Assembly: GCA_038230515.1 (NCBI GenBank)
Contig: JBBRND010000020.1
Coordinates: 1-64,000 of the forward strand
DNA: 64,000 bases
Direction: 5' to 3'
Source: JAPLDB01 sp038230515
GTDB lineage: Bacteria; Bacteroidota; Bacteroidia; AKYH767-A; 2013-40CM-41-45
A program made the position numbers and the translations under genes. This document shows, piece after piece, positions 34,752 to 44,588 of this stretch. Under the pieces are notes generated by a model that did not search any database, was not told the DNA's origin, and saw only the letters and a program-made list of their open reading frames with translations. The stretch's first letter is position 1, and every line of letters begins with the position of its first letter.

Positions 34752-35429
34752 ATGAGTAAAAAGAAAGATTACATCCCAAGAGTGGATGCAGCATTTAACG
34801 ACTGGCAGCTTAACCTGCTGGTACTAATTGTTGCCAATGCAGTGTCATGGGCAATTACGGCCGGAGATGTGACCGCACTAAGCGCGTTGCAAACTATTTT
34901 CGGACCGCTCTATGCAAAATTTGCCGTAAAGGGCACACGCTCTAAAGCGGATGTTAAAGCTTACAAAGATTCGCGCAAAGCGTTCAAGGCAGCCATACGC
35001 AAATTTGTGAAGCAGTGGCTTGCAAACAACTCGCTGGTTGCGGATGAACAGCGCGTTAAACTGGGCATACCTGTGCCGGACGGCTCGCGCACTCCGCGCC
35101 CGAAAATTACCGATGTGCCTTCAGTAATAGTAAGCAACCAGAAAGGTTCTGTGGAGCGGCTTCAGTTTCGCGCTCAAGCAGACAGCGACCGCCCCAGCTT
35201 GCACCCGGAAGCAAACGGAGTGGAGATTCATTATGCAGTTGACAAAACAGTTACTACTATTGACGACTGCGACAAGGTGGTTATTATTTCCAAAGCCACC
35301 GTTCGCATACCAATGGATCCTGTTAAAGCGGGTAAAATGTTTACCGGTTATGCCCGCTGGATAAACAGCAGCGACCCCGGCAAAAGCGGACCCTATACTC
35401 CGCCCTTTAACGGACGCATTGCGGAATAG
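34752..35429 (+). CDS. About 200-aa array-linked protein A (helical plus FN3-like domain)
   Basis: 225 aa, no signal peptide. N-terminal half is helical with D-Y-I-P-R-V-D-A-A-F-N-D-W-Q, D-V-T-A-L-S-A-L-Q and a lysine/arginine-rich helix ending F-V-K-Q-W-L-A-N-N. A proline linker (R-T-P-R-P-K) leads to a beta domain of about 95 residues with G-V-E-I-H-Y-A-V and K-M-F-T-G-Y-A-R-W-I-N-S-S, FN3-like. I recall similar multi-copy hypothetical proteins in Bacteroidota. GC content is higher than its neighbours. Array 4 lies upstream, a perfect palindrome downstream. Confidence 0.75.
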   Translation: MSKKKDYIPRVDAAFNDWQLNLLVLIVANAVSWAITAGDVTALSALQTIFGPLYAKFAVKGTRSKADVKAYKDSRKAFKAAIRKFVKQWLANNSLVADEQRVKLGIPVPDGSRTPRPKITDVPSVIVSNQKGSVERLQFRAQADSDRPSLHPEANGVEIHYAVDKTVTTIDDCDKVVIISKATVRIPMDPVKAGKMFTGYARWINSSDPGKSGPYTPPFNGRIAE

Positions 35430-35483
35430 CTGTAACCGTTACTGGTTATCTGTTACATGATATACAGAAGATCAGCTAATTTT

Positions 35484-35511
35484 ATAGCCCACGGTTTAAA
35501 CCGTGGGCTAT
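35484..35511. terminator. 28-bp perfect palindrome, terminator-like
   Basis: ATAGCCCACGGTTT directly followed by its exact reverse complement AAACCGTGGGCTAT, then TTGTTTG. Located 54 bp after the stop of the 34752 gene. It should form a 12-bp stem or longer and stop transcription from either side. The AGCCCACGG...CCGTGGGCT core is one I associate with dispersed bacterial palindromes. Confidence 0.8.
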
Positions 35512-35675
35512 TTGTTTGAGGTTTCAGTGTTCGGATTTATTGTAGTATCGCCTCCAGCTTCAGAAACACACAATTGATTTTTGTACATTCACCCACGCTA
35601 ATCAGCGATTCGAATAATACTTGAAAAATATTCAAAATGATTTGCGCACCTTTCGCAAACCAAAATATTGGAGTC

Positions 35676-37202
35676 ATGAAAAAGATTTTCTACTTGCTCG
35701 TATTCGGTTTTACTTTTTGTGTTTTTAACTCCGGCTTTTGTCAGATGCCACCGGCTGAGTGGCAACACTATTACGGTGGAACGGTTGGTGAAGAAGCTAC
35801 ATCTGTGCAACAAACAAATGATGGAGGATATATTATCGGAGGAAATTCTCAATCGTCTGATGGAGATGTTACCGGTCATCATGGCGAAAATGATTGCTGG
35901 ATTGTAAAAACAGATTCTTCAGGCAATCTTCAATGGGAGAAATCATTGGGAGGTTCCTATGATGATTACAGCATTTCTGTAAAGCAAATTCGTGATGGTG
36001 GATACATTGTTTTATGCAAAACATCTTCCAATGATGGAGATGTAACAGTCTTGAAAGGATATCAAAACTTTTGGATTGTAAAATTAAGCAGTTCAGGAAA
36101 CATAGAATGGCAAAAAACTTTTGGTGGCAGTTATTATGATACTCCTGTTGCTATTGAGCAAACAATTGACAATGGTTTTATAGCGGCAGGTTTTACTCAA
36201 TCAAATGACAGCGATGTTTCAGGTAATCATGGCGGAAAAGATTATTGGATTGTAAAGATTGACAGCATCGGTAATTTGCAATGGCAAAAATGCTACGGTG
36301 GCTCTCTTGATGATGAAGCGTATGATATTTGTCAGGTAACAGATGGTAGTTATGTAGTTGTTGGTCATTCAAACTCCGATGATGGAGATGTTCTTAATGC
36401 TGATACTAGTTGGGGATGTAGCTGGATTATCAAACTAGATAGCATTGGCAATTTAGTTTCACAAAGAGTTTTTAATATTTCACCTGGCGGAGTTCCTGAC
36501 AGCATGAAATATGTATCAAATGTTACACCAACTCTCAACAATGGTGTCGTTGTAGCAGGATCCTATTCATTTCGTCCAGGTGGTGTTCAAGGGAGATATA
36601 TCTATACTGAAAAATTTGATTCAGCACTAAATACAGTTTGGGACAAAAATTACGGGAGCCACGAATATCAATATCAATACGCCTCTTGCGGTGATATTCA
36701 ACCAACCAACGATGGGGGATATGTAATTTCTGCATGGTTTGATGATTGGGTAAGATATGATATTATTAAAATTGACAACGCAGGAAACTATGATTGGGAT
36801 ACTTCTTTCTGTTGTTCTATGATCGGTTATGCTTATACCAAACAAACTACTGATGGAGGATATATTTTTGCTAATCATTGGGCTGGGAATGCCGACAATT
36901 ATTGGGTAATCAAATTTGGCTACAACACTACATTGGTAAATGAAAATACGATCCTGAATTCCGACCTTGCCGCTAACCTCACCATCCATTCCCTCACGCT
37001 CTCTTTCACCTCTCTCGAATCTGCAAACCTGCGGCTTGCCGTTACTGACATCACCGGCAGAATCATCCTCACCCAACCCATCACCGCCACGCCTGGCATC
37101 AACAAAAAAGAAATACCCGTTGGCAATATTGCACAGGGAGTGTATGTAATTACGCTGAGTGGAGCAGGAGGGATGGTGAGTGGGAAGGTGGTAAAGGAGT
37201 GA
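35676..37202 (+). CDS. T9SS cargo with 'GG-Y' beta-propeller repeats
   Basis: 508 aa from the ATG at 35676, which begins a good signal peptide (M-K-K-I-F-Y-L-L-V-F-G-F-T-F). Repeats of about 55 aa carry Y-G-G-[TS]-x-x-D-[DE], Q-T-x-D-x-G-[YF]-I-x-[GA]-G and W-I-V-K-x-[DS]-S-x-G-N-[LI]-[QE]-W. The C-terminus has a T9SS tail with an I-T-G-R-I-I-L-T-Q-P-I segment and G-V-Y-V-I-T-L-S-G, closely like the tail of the 37782 gene, so the two tails share recent ancestry. A TTG lies further upstream in frame but adds no useful sequence. Confidence 0.85.
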   Translation: MKKIFYLLVFGFTFCVFNSGFCQMPPAEWQHYYGGTVGEEATSVQQTNDGGYIIGGNSQSSDGDVTGHHGENDCWIVKTDSSGNLQWEKSLGGSYDDYSISVKQIRDGGYIVLCKTSSNDGDVTVLKGYQNFWIVKLSSSGNIEWQKTFGGSYYDTPVAIEQTIDNGFIAAGFTQSNDSDVSGNHGGKDYWIVKIDSIGNLQWQKCYGGSLDDEAYDICQVTDGSYVVVGHSNSDDGDVLNADTSWGCSWIIKLDSIGNLVSQRVFNISPGGVPDSMKYVSNVTPTLNNGVVVAGSYSFRPGGVQGRYIYTEKFDSALNTVWDKNYGSHEYQYQYASCGDIQPTNDGGYVISAWFDDWVRYDIIKIDNAGNYDWDTSFCCSMIGYAYTKQTTDGGYIFANHWAGNADNYWVIKFGYNTTLVNENTILNSDLAANLTIHSLTLSFTSLESANLRLAVTDITGRIILTQPITATPGINKKEIPVGNIAQGVYVITLSGAGGMVSGKVVKE

Positions 37203-37204
37203 GA

Positions 37205-37292
37205 CAAGTTAATTGAGTAAACGGAGTTGATTAAGTTAATTGAGGAAGAGGTTTTTACCAATTAACTCAATTACCTTATTAAACTTAATTAA
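37205..37292. repeat. AT-rich inverted repeat element, copy 3
   Basis: AAGTTAATTGAG and GATTAAGTTAATTGAGG on the left, CCAATTAACTCAATTA and AAACTTAATTAACC on the right, around GAAGAGGTTTTTA. It begins 3 bp after the stop of the T9SS gene and can form a long imperfect hairpin. Confidence 0.7.
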
Positions 37293-37436
37293 CCTGCCCC
37301 TATAGATAGCGCGCAGCGTAGAACAATAAACTTTTTTGCTCTGTCAGTTTGCACAAACCAACAAAAGGGAGACATGACAAGTCAACCCCACGTTACCATC
37401 AGGAAAAATAAAAACGGAAAAGTCGTTTAGAGATTC

Positions 37437-37607
37437 TTAAACAATCACCTTCGCATTCGGGTAGCGAACCTCCCAAAGCTTAAAAGCTTCCATATCAGGA
37501 AGAGTAACGCGCGTGCGCGCATCCAATTGTACACGGATGGTTGCCTTGGTAGATTTTTGCTTTAGAATAGGATTCGTCTGGCGTCTTGCAGGGGGGAGAT
37601 TTTTCAT
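37437..37607 (-). CDS. Small conserved-looking protein, 56 aa
   Basis: The ATG at 37607 gives M-K-N-L-P-P-A-R-R-Q-T-N-P-I, then K-A-T-I-R-V-Q-L-D-A-R-T-R-V-T-L, and ends W-E-V-R-Y-P-N-A-K-V-I-V. The frame extends further upstream, but the longer version reads across unrelated sequence. Basic N-terminus with a beta-strand pair; I recall similar short Bacteroidota proteins ending 'W..RYP.AK' but have no family name. A TATGTTTG (-7 type) lies directly upstream on the minus strand, so the mRNA would be leaderless. Confidence 0.55.
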   Translation of the reverse strand: MKNLPPARRQTNPILKQKSTKATIRVQLDARTRVTLPDMEAFKLWEVRYPNAKVIV

Positions 37608-37781
37608 TACAAACATAGCGCGAAGGTAGTAAAAAAAGAGTGTGCTGCAACAGAATAATAAATAGTTATCAGCAACGTGGTTCTGCAACACCCTTTCTTT
37701 GATGGCTTTTACCTTGCTTGAAAATAATTTGTTAGCATTTTTTCTTTTTCTACGTTTGCGCAACAAACCAAAATTCATACT

Positions 37782-40238
37782 ATGAAAAACAAACTTATAC
37801 TCCTTGTTCTTCTTGGTGCTACTATTGCAGCGACTGCACAAAATCCGCAACTGTGGAGTACTACGCTTTACGGAGGTGCACTTGGTGGCGGCAACATCTT
37901 TCAGATTAACGGAGACGGAACCAGCTTTGCAAACCGCTATTCTTTTTCTGCACCTTATGTGGCGGAATACACAATGGTGCTTGCAACAAATAATACTCTC
38001 TACGGAATAACTGGCGGAGGAGGAGCTAACGGGGTAGGGGTTATTTTCACTGTTGATCCTGTAAGCAATATCTATACAGAAATATTTGATTTTGCCATTG
38101 CCACCGGCAGCAATCCTAACGGGCATTTGATACAAGCCGCCAACGGAAAGCTTTACGGGCTTGCCAACAGAGGTGGTGCATACAACAGAGGTGCTATCTT
38201 CAGCTATGATTATACGACAGGAACGTATGCCGATCTTTATGACTTCAATGTTCAGGGCAATACGCCCTATGGCAATTTGGTGCAGGCAGCCAACGGCATG
38301 CTTTACGGTATGACCTACTCTGGTGGAAACTCGAATGAGGGCACTATCTTCAGCTACGATATAGCATCTGCAACATTTAACAGTTTGTACAGTTTCGATG
38401 GAATCGGTGGCGCATCACCTTATGGTTCTCTTATGCAGGCAAGTAACGGATTGCTTTATGGAATGACGTATCAGGGAGGCATCAATGACTATGGAGTTAT
38501 TTTCTCTTTTGATCCGGTCACTTCCTCTTATGTCGATATCTATGATTTTCCTGACAGCACTGGTTCATTTCCTCAAGGCAGTTTAATACAGGCAACTGAC
38601 GGAAATCTTTATGGGATGACCTCCTCCGGTGGTGTGAATAGTGGGGGAGTCCTCTTCCGCTTCAATATTTCTTCCGGTGTTTATGCAGATATTTGGGACA
38701 TGATTGGTCAGCCCTTTGGAGATGTTATTCAAAGCAGCAATGGATTGCTTTACGGAATGTCAAATTATGGTGGACTAAACAGTCAGGGTAATATCTTTAA
38801 GTATGATATAGCATCCGGAACGTACAATGATATTTATAGTTTTCTTAATTCTGATGGAAGCATACCGTATGCATCGCTTACAGAGGTAGGTGCAGGAATG
38901 CTTTATGGAATGGCCAGTATGGGAGGCAATAACAACTACGGAGTTGTATTTGTATGCGACATACTTGGCATCTTTCAAAAGCTTCACGACTATCCCGGCA
39001 ATGAAGGTTGTTTTCCTGATGCATCCATCACACAGGCAGACAATGGATTATTTTACGGATTGACCAATGCTGGAGGTACAAATGACGCGGGAATAATTTA
39101 CAGTTTTCGCCCGTCTGATAGCGACTACCACGTAGTCTATAATTTTGACATGACTCATGGAGGAAGCCCGGTTGGCAGTATGATTAAGGCAACCAACGGT
39201 AAGTTATATGGCGTAGTTCCTTATGGAGGAGCCAATGGAGAGGGAGTTCTGTACAGTTTTGATCCTTCAACAAATACGTATGCTGATCTTTTTGATTTTA
39301 TTGATACGACCGGTTTCTTGCCGTGGCGCGATCTCCTTCAGGCAACTAACGGAAAACTGTATGGTTATGCAAGAACCGGTGGGCTAAACAATAACGGTGC
39401 ATTGTTCAGCTTCGACATCACTACGCAGACCTATGCTGATGTGCATGATTTTTCTGCTGCTGAAGGAAGAATATCCAGCGGAACCCCGATGCAGGCAAGC
39501 AACGGGTTAATTTACGGACTAACCCGCAACGGAGGCGCAAATAATGTTGGCATTATTTTCAGCTTCAACACCTCTAACAATGTACTTGCACCGGTGTACG
39601 ATATGGATGCGCTGACGGGCAACAACTGTTGGGGACGGCTTACTGAAGCATCCAATGGCTTTCTTTACGGAGTTACAGAACTTGGAGGAGGCAATGGATA
39701 TGGAACGCTCTTTAGTTTCAATACTGCAAACAGTGCTTACGCAGTTGTTCATCATTTTGATTTTACACAAGGCGGCTATCCATATCGCAGCATGACCAGG
39801 GCTAGCAACGGCATTCTCTATGGCAGTGCTGATGGGGGTGCTGGTAATGGAGGAGTTCTGTATAGCTATAACACTGTATCTGGAATCTATGTCGAAACCT
39901 ACGACTTCAATGGAGTAAACGGAAACTATGCGAATGATCTTATTGAATACGACTCCACTCTGAATGCAGTATCTGATTTGAGCAAAGAAAATTCAATTAT
40001 TATTTCGCCTAATCCTGTGCATGGCAATGGGGTCATTACTTTCTACTCTGCGTCTTCCGAAATACTAAGCATGACTCTTTCTGACATCACCGGCAGAGTA
40101 CTTATAGCAGAAACAATCACCGCTAGCTCCGGCAAAAACAAAAAAGAAATAATTACTGGCGAGTTGGCGAAGGGGGTTTATGTTGTTACATTGAGTGGAG
40201 CAAAAAGGAACGTGAGTGAGAAGATTATTAAGGAATAA
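37782..40238 (+). CDS. T9SS cargo with GloVer-type tandem repeats
   Basis: 818 aa. Signal peptide M-K-N-K-L-I-L-L-V-L-L-G-A-T-I-A. About fifteen repeats of 45-50 aa contain G-x-L-x-[QE]-A-[ST]-[ND]-G-x-L-Y-G-[ML]-[TS] then G-G-x-N-x-x-G-x-[IL]-[FY]-[SR]-[FY], the choice-of-anchor/GloVer repeat pattern (TIGR03803-like) predicted to form a propeller or solenoid. The T9SS tail starts I-I-S-P-N-P-V-H-G-N-G. Length variation among repeats suggests growth by duplication. A hairpin terminator follows. Confidence 0.9.
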   Translation: MKNKLILLVLLGATIAATAQNPQLWSTTLYGGALGGGNIFQINGDGTSFANRYSFSAPYVAEYTMVLATNNTLYGITGGGGANGVGVIFTVDPVSNIYTEIFDFAIATGSNPNGHLIQAANGKLYGLANRGGAYNRGAIFSYDYTTGTYADLYDFNVQGNTPYGNLVQAANGMLYGMTYSGGNSNEGTIFSYDIASATFNSLYSFDGIGGASPYGSLMQASNGLLYGMTYQGGINDYGVIFSFDPVTSSYVDIYDFPDSTGSFPQGSLIQATDGNLYGMTSSGGVNSGGVLFRFNISSGVYADIWDMIGQPFGDVIQSSNGLLYGMSNYGGLNSQGNIFKYDIASGTYNDIYSFLNSDGSIPYASLTEVGAGMLYGMASMGGNNNYGVVFVCDILGIFQKLHDYPGNEGCFPDASITQADNGLFYGLTNAGGTNDAGIIYSFRPSDSDYHVVYNFDMTHGGSPVGSMIKATNGKLYGVVPYGGANGEGVLYSFDPSTNTYADLFDFIDTTGFLPWRDLLQATNGKLYGYARTGGLNNNGALFSFDITTQTYADVHDFSAAEGRISSGTPMQASNGLIYGLTRNGGANNVGIIFSFNTSNNVLAPVYDMDALTGNNCWGRLTEASNGFLYGVTELGGGNGYGTLFSFNTANSAYAVVHHFDFTQGGYPYRSMTRASNGILYGSADGGAGNGGVLYSYNTVSGIYVETYDFNGVNGNYANDLIEYDSTLNAVSDLSKENSIIISPNPVHGNGVITFYSASSEILSMTLSDITGRVLIAETITASSGKNKKEIITGELAKGVYVVTLSGAKRNVSEKIIKE

Positions 40239-40269
40239 CTTTGCCAAATCTCAGCTACGCTTTAAACAA

Positions 40270-40297
40270 GCAACGCCACCTTACGGGGTGGCGTTGC
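40270..40297 (+). terminator. Terminator
   Basis: An 11-bp perfect stem, GCAACGCCACC with GGTGGCGTTGC, loop TTACGG, 31 bp after the stop of the 37782 gene. The T-run after it is weak. Confidence 0.75.
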
Positions 40298-40400
40298 ATT
40301 GAAACAAATAATAACCATTAAACCCTTAAACTCAATTCAAATTCTTATTGTTGTTTTGTCTGTTACTTTTAACAGGTAACAATTAACGAATAATTTTTTT

Positions 40401-43151
40401 CTACTTTTCAGAGATGATAAACTTGTTTCTCAAAACATCATCACCGTTCACTGCAGTTACAAAATAAATGCTGCCGTTTCTGCGATAGGTTTCGTCTATA
40501 CTAATATCAAGTCCGCCATCTGCCATATTCATTTTTACTGGAATAGATCTTCCTTCAGCATCCTGCACAGTAATCTGGTAAGTGCTTAAATCATTATCGG
40601 CATAGCGTAGATGAATATCGCTTCCATTGTTCACGGTAGGATAAACATCAAAGGCACTCCGCGAACTGCTTTTTACACTTACAGAAGGATAGGTGGTTTC
40701 TTCACCATCGTAATCAACTTGCTTTATCCTATAGTAAGATACTCCGAATAATGGACTACCATCCACGGATTCGTAATGACGGATGCTGGTTGAATTACCT
40801 GCCCCTTCCACAATAGCAATGGTTGAGAAGTGCGCATTATCAGCAGAACGCTCTACGATAAATCGTGCGTTGTTCAGTTCTGATTCTGTAACCCAGTTTA
40901 CATATACCTTATGGTTTGAGAGAGAAGCTCTGAATTCTGCCAAAGACACCGGCAGCGGATTGCCACCACCCGGAGGGTTTGCAAGAGCGAAATAATTATT
41001 GAATACATTGAAAGTAGCGGAGGTAATGTTTCCTGTACCGTTGGCTGTACCCACTCCACCTACATTGATCCACTGAGCAGCACCATTATCATGTACTACA
41101 CGAAGGGAGGCGAAATCGAGTACAAGGTCATCTAAGCTATAATACATCTGTATTTTGGCATTCGTAAAATTACCAATCGCCTGACGGATAAATTTTACAT
41201 AGCGGACTGAGGATACATTTGCAATAGAAGCCGGCTTGGTATAAGGAAGGGCAGAAGCTGGAGAGTTAAATACTTCGGCACGGTATGTTACGGAAGTAGC
41301 ATTGCTGTGCTTGATAGTAGTAACCACCGGTCTCCACACGTTTGTTTTTCCAATCGGGAATGTTTTCACCGTGCTTGCAGCAGTTGCCTGGGTGTGAACC
41401 ATCGGTCCGTCAACATAAGAGGAAGCAGAACCAAGGTTTGCATTTGCAAGTGAAGTGCAGGTAAGAATATTTATATTCGTGGTGAAGAGTTTTCCGTTGA
41501 CCATGCTTAGGAAGTTGGTTACGTTTTCTGCTCTGTTCAGCGTAATACCGCTCGCATTGTTAATTGTGAGATTGTAAAATGAAGTGTTGACTGTGCCACC
41601 GATTGCCTGTGGCCCCGCTACGTTAAAAGTAACAGTACTCTGACGTGCGGTAAAAAATCCCAGGTTATACAGTGCATTGCCTCCGGCAGTGGTACCGAGT
41701 AAGGTCATTTGTTTGGTATCACCAGCAGTGCCCGCAATAGAGCGAATGTCGAACGTTTTATTCGCATCAATATAAAGAGAAAGTAACTTAAAGTCTGCTG
41801 TTGTATTTTGCGCAGTACGTAGGGAAATTGCTGCTCCAGCCGACCCCGTAATTTCGAAATTAGGATAGGTAGCGTTGGCATACGGAGTAAAACTGAATGT
41901 TTTTCCGGTTGCAGTAGATGCATTTCCGAATTGAACCAATCCACCGGTAGTTGTTACCGTTCCTGCCGATCCGTTAATGGCAAAGTCGGTGGTAGAAGTT
42001 CCGGTACTGTTTGGAGTTTGAAGAATAATTGTTCCTGCACTCATAAAGAATGAACTATTTGCAACATTGTTCACGCAGAATACAGAACGTGTGCTTCCTG
42101 TTGTTCCCGTATTAAGATTCAGGGTTCCTCCCGTCATTCTGAAACTGAATGGATCAAGCGCAGAACCGCCACCAAAGCAAATACCACCTTTTACATTCAT
42201 CGTACCGCTTGATATTTCGAGATAAGGAACAAATGCACCGTTTTGGTCAGTGCTGATACCCATGGTACCTGCTGCGCTTCCAACATTGGCAGTACCTCCA
42301 TTTATATAAATAGCGCCCTGTAGCACAAGAGTAGTTCCTGCAGGCACAAAATTGATAGTACCTCGCGGAATTTTTACAATGGAATTTTGCCCAATAGTAT
42401 AAGTAGCAATAGCAGGGCCAATCGTAAATGCGCCAACATTGTTATGATTGTAAGTTCCGTAAACTAACGATAACGTGCGTATGCCAAGTTCGAAATTGTT
42501 TGTTTGCACATCCATCATGTTTGCAGTAGTTGTAATCTTGCTCAAAGTAACCTGGTTTAAATCCCAGATACCTGTGCCGGTAATCAATGAATTTCTGTTT
42601 GTGTTAAACGTAAGATTTACAATTTGATTTGCTGCTACATAAAAATCAACCACACCATAATTGGTAAAGTCACCACCAACCAAACAACTGTGCGAACGAA
42701 TTGTGGCAGTATTGTATCTGAATATAGCCCCTGTATTCATCGTCAGATCACCTGAAACAGTGAGTACATAGTTGGCTGCACTCTTATACTCCAGAATGCC
42801 CGATACACCTTGTCCGATATTGAGTGTTGCGCAGTTAACAGATGCGTTAATGTAAATAGTAAAACCATCACCGATGTTGGCAATGTCACCCGCTTTAGGA
42901 TACGTGCCCGTGTTGGTAGCATTACCATAAGTAACAGTGCTCCAGGTAGCGTTCACTGCCCAATTACCCCCGCTTGTTCTCGAGTAATAAGTAGTTGCAA
43001 AAGTTTGCATGGAAAGAAATACAAGTGCAAGCGCAACAAGAGCATCGGTAACTGTCCTTTGCTTTGGTTTGCTTGTTTGTTTTTTCTCTTTGGCGATTTG
43101 CTTTACGCTGTTCACGTAATTAATCATTGTTTGAAGAAAAGATTTTTTCAT
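40401..43151 (-). CDS. Large surface protein, beta-helix-like with T9SS tail
   Basis: 916 aa. Unusually long N-region (about 35 basic residues, K-E-K-K-Q-T-S-K-P-K-Q-R) before the hydrophobic core A-L-V-A-L-A-L-V-F-L-S-M-Q-T-F-A, an extended signal peptide. The mature part opens S-G-G-N-W-A-V-N-A-T-W-S and continues as Thr/Asn/Gly-rich parallel-beta repeats. From about residue 745 there is an FN3-like module (P-V-S-L-A-E-F-R-A... Y-R-I-K-Q-V-D-Y-D-G-E-E) that in Bacteroidota precedes the sorting domain. Probably a surface adhesin or filamentous coat protein. Confidence 0.82.
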   Translation of the reverse strand: MKKSFLQTMINYVNSVKQIAKEKKQTSKPKQRTVTDALVALALVFLSMQTFATTYYSRTSGGNWAVNATWSTVTYGNATNTGTYPKAGDIANIGDGFTIYINASVNCATLNIGQGVSGILEYKSAANYVLTVSGDLTMNTGAIFRYNTATIRSHSCLVGGDFTNYGVVDFYVAANQIVNLTFNTNRNSLITGTGIWDLNQVTLSKITTTANMMDVQTNNFELGIRTLSLVYGTYNHNNVGAFTIGPAIATYTIGQNSIVKIPRGTINFVPAGTTLVLQGAIYINGGTANVGSAAGTMGISTDQNGAFVPYLEISSGTMNVKGGICFGGGSALDPFSFRMTGGTLNLNTGTTGSTRSVFCVNNVANSSFFMSAGTIILQTPNSTGTSTTDFAINGSAGTVTTTGGLVQFGNASTATGKTFSFTPYANATYPNFEITGSAGAAISLRTAQNTTADFKLLSLYIDANKTFDIRSIAGTAGDTKQMTLLGTTAGGNALYNLGFFTARQSTVTFNVAGPQAIGGTVNTSFYNLTINNASGITLNRAENVTNFLSMVNGKLFTTNINILTCTSLANANLGSASSYVDGPMVHTQATAASTVKTFPIGKTNVWRPVVTTIKHSNATSVTYRAEVFNSPASALPYTKPASIANVSSVRYVKFIRQAIGNFTNAKIQMYYSLDDLVLDFASLRVVHDNGAAQWINVGGVGTANGTGNITSATFNVFNNYFALANPPGGGNPLPVSLAEFRASLSNHKVYVNWVTESELNNARFIVERSADNAHFSTIAIVEGAGNSTSIRHYESVDGSPLFGVSYYRIKQVDYDGEETTYPSVSVKSSSRSAFDVYPTVNNGSDIHLRYADNDLSTYQITVQDAEGRSIPVKMNMADGGLDISIDETYRRNGSIYFVTAVNGDDVLRNKFIISEK

Positions 43152-43351
43152 AGTGTTTATTTTTATTCCCGTGTGAGGGCTGTTTGTGTTACAAGCAAGT
43201 TATTCGAAAAGCACCCTGTTCAGTTGCCCCTACATTGCGTAGGTCTTACATGTGTAAGATTTTATTCAAAAGTGAATTAAGAAAATATGTCTGATGGCTT
43301 CTTGCCAGTTTCTTGCTTTATCAATCAGTGTCAGGTAGCCTGTAATTATCC

Positions 43352-43379
43352 CTGGAATAACTTTTTCCAGTTATCTTTG
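43352..43379 (+). promoter_or_regulatory. hmgA promoter with palindromic operator candidate
   Basis: TATCTTTG at 43372-43379 is an exact TAnnTTTG element 18 bp before the ATG. Just upstream, CTGGAA (43352-43357) and TTCCAG (43365-43370) form an inverted repeat that would overlap the polymerase site between -33 and -7. No TTG at the -33 place. Confidence 0.5.
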
Positions 43380-43397
43380 CTTTAAATTATTCTAAAT

Positions 43398-44555
43398 ATG
43401 CCTCATTATTTTTCGCTCGGTTCTATCCCTCACAAGCGCCATACACAGTTTCGCAAGCCAAACGGAGAATTGTATTCAGAAGAATTGGTTTCCACGCATG
43501 GTTTTTCTAATGTCTATTCGCTGATTTACCACTGCTATCCGCCAACAATAATTAAAGAAGTAGGGGAGAGTTACAGCGCAGCACCAAAGATCAGCCACGA
43601 ACGTTTTCTCAGACATGAAAGCTTTGAAGGATTCCACATTCAACCTGAAGATGATTTCCTCAAAAGCAGAAAACCTGTTCTAGTGAATAATGATGTACAC
43701 ATTTCTCTTGCCGCTCCGCGCAAGTCAATGACGGATCACTTTTACAAGAATGCAGATGCAGACGAAGTGATTTTTGTTCATGAAGGAACAGGAAAATTAA
43801 AAACACTTTACGGCTCACTCGATTTCGGTTACGGTGATTACCTTGTTATTCCGAGAGGAATAATTTATCAAGTCAGTTTTGATTCTGATAAAAATCGGTT
43901 GCTGATTATTGAATCTTTCAGCGCAATTGAAACACCGAAGCGTTACCGCAATCCGTATGGTCAGCATGAAGAACACTCTCCTTATTGCGAACGCGACTTC
44001 CGGAAGCCGAAGGACATGGAAACAAATGACCGGAAAGGGGATTTCAAAATCATGATCAAAAAGCAGAGTATGATGTATCCTTATATTTATGCTTCACACC
44101 CTTTCGATGCCATTGGCTGGGATGGATTCTTTTATCCGTGGGCACTTTCCATTCACGACTTCGAGCCCATTACAGGGAGAGTACATATGCCGCCTCCAAC
44201 TCACCAAACTTTTGAAGCTCACAATTTTGTTGTCTGCTCTTTTGTTCCGCGCATGTATGATTACCATCCGCTCTCAATACCTGTTCCTTACAATCATAGT
44301 AATGTTGACAGCGATGAAGTTCTCTATTATGTTGACGGAGATTTTATGAGTCGCAAAGCAGTTACCCGCGGTATGATCACACTTCATCCTGGAGGAATTC
44401 CTCACGGTCCGCATCCGGGCACTGTAGAAAAAAGCTTGGGACAGAAAGAAACCAAAGAACTTGCCGTAATGATTGACACCTTTCGTCCGTTAATGATTAC
44501 AGAAGATGGCGTAAAAATTATGAGTGGAGATTACTACAAGAGTTGGAACGAATAG
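43398..44555 (+). CDS. hmgA: Homogentisate 1,2-dioxygenase
   Basis: 385 aa, the shorter cupin form found in Bacteroidota. Recognisable segments: H-Y-F-S-L-G-S-I-P-H-K-R-H-T-Q-F-R, F-V-H-E-G-T-G-K-L-K-T, E-A-H-N-F-V-V-C-S-F-V-P-R, S-D-E-V-L-Y-Y-V-D-G-D-F and H-P-G-G-I-P-H-G-P-H-P-G with metal-binding histidines. It opens the ring of homogentisate to maleylacetoacetate in tyrosine and phenylalanine breakdown, using Fe2+ and O2. Followed 33 bp later by an enolase-superfamily gene; other tyrosine genes are not here. Confidence 0.95.
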   Translation: MPHYFSLGSIPHKRHTQFRKPNGELYSEELVSTHGFSNVYSLIYHCYPPTIIKEVGESYSAAPKISHERFLRHESFEGFHIQPEDDFLKSRKPVLVNNDVHISLAAPRKSMTDHFYKNADADEVIFVHEGTGKLKTLYGSLDFGYGDYLVIPRGIIYQVSFDSDKNRLLIIESFSAIETPKRYRNPYGQHEEHSPYCERDFRKPKDMETNDRKGDFKIMIKKQSMMYPYIYASHPFDAIGWDGFFYPWALSIHDFEPITGRVHMPPPTHQTFEAHNFVVCSFVPRMYDYHPLSIPVPYNHSNVDSDEVLYYVDGDFMSRKAVTRGMITLHPGGIPHGPHPGTVEKSLGQKETKELAVMIDTFRPLMITEDGVKIMSGDYYKSWNE

Positions 44556-44588
44556 TTTACGTTTTTTCGAATAACCAATAACTTTTCA

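Noticed and set aside
37373..37429. 18-codon ORF M-T-S-Q-P-H-V-T-I-R-K with a good AGGGAG upstream
   Set aside because: Too short and without any conserved feature; could be a leader peptide but nothing supports it.
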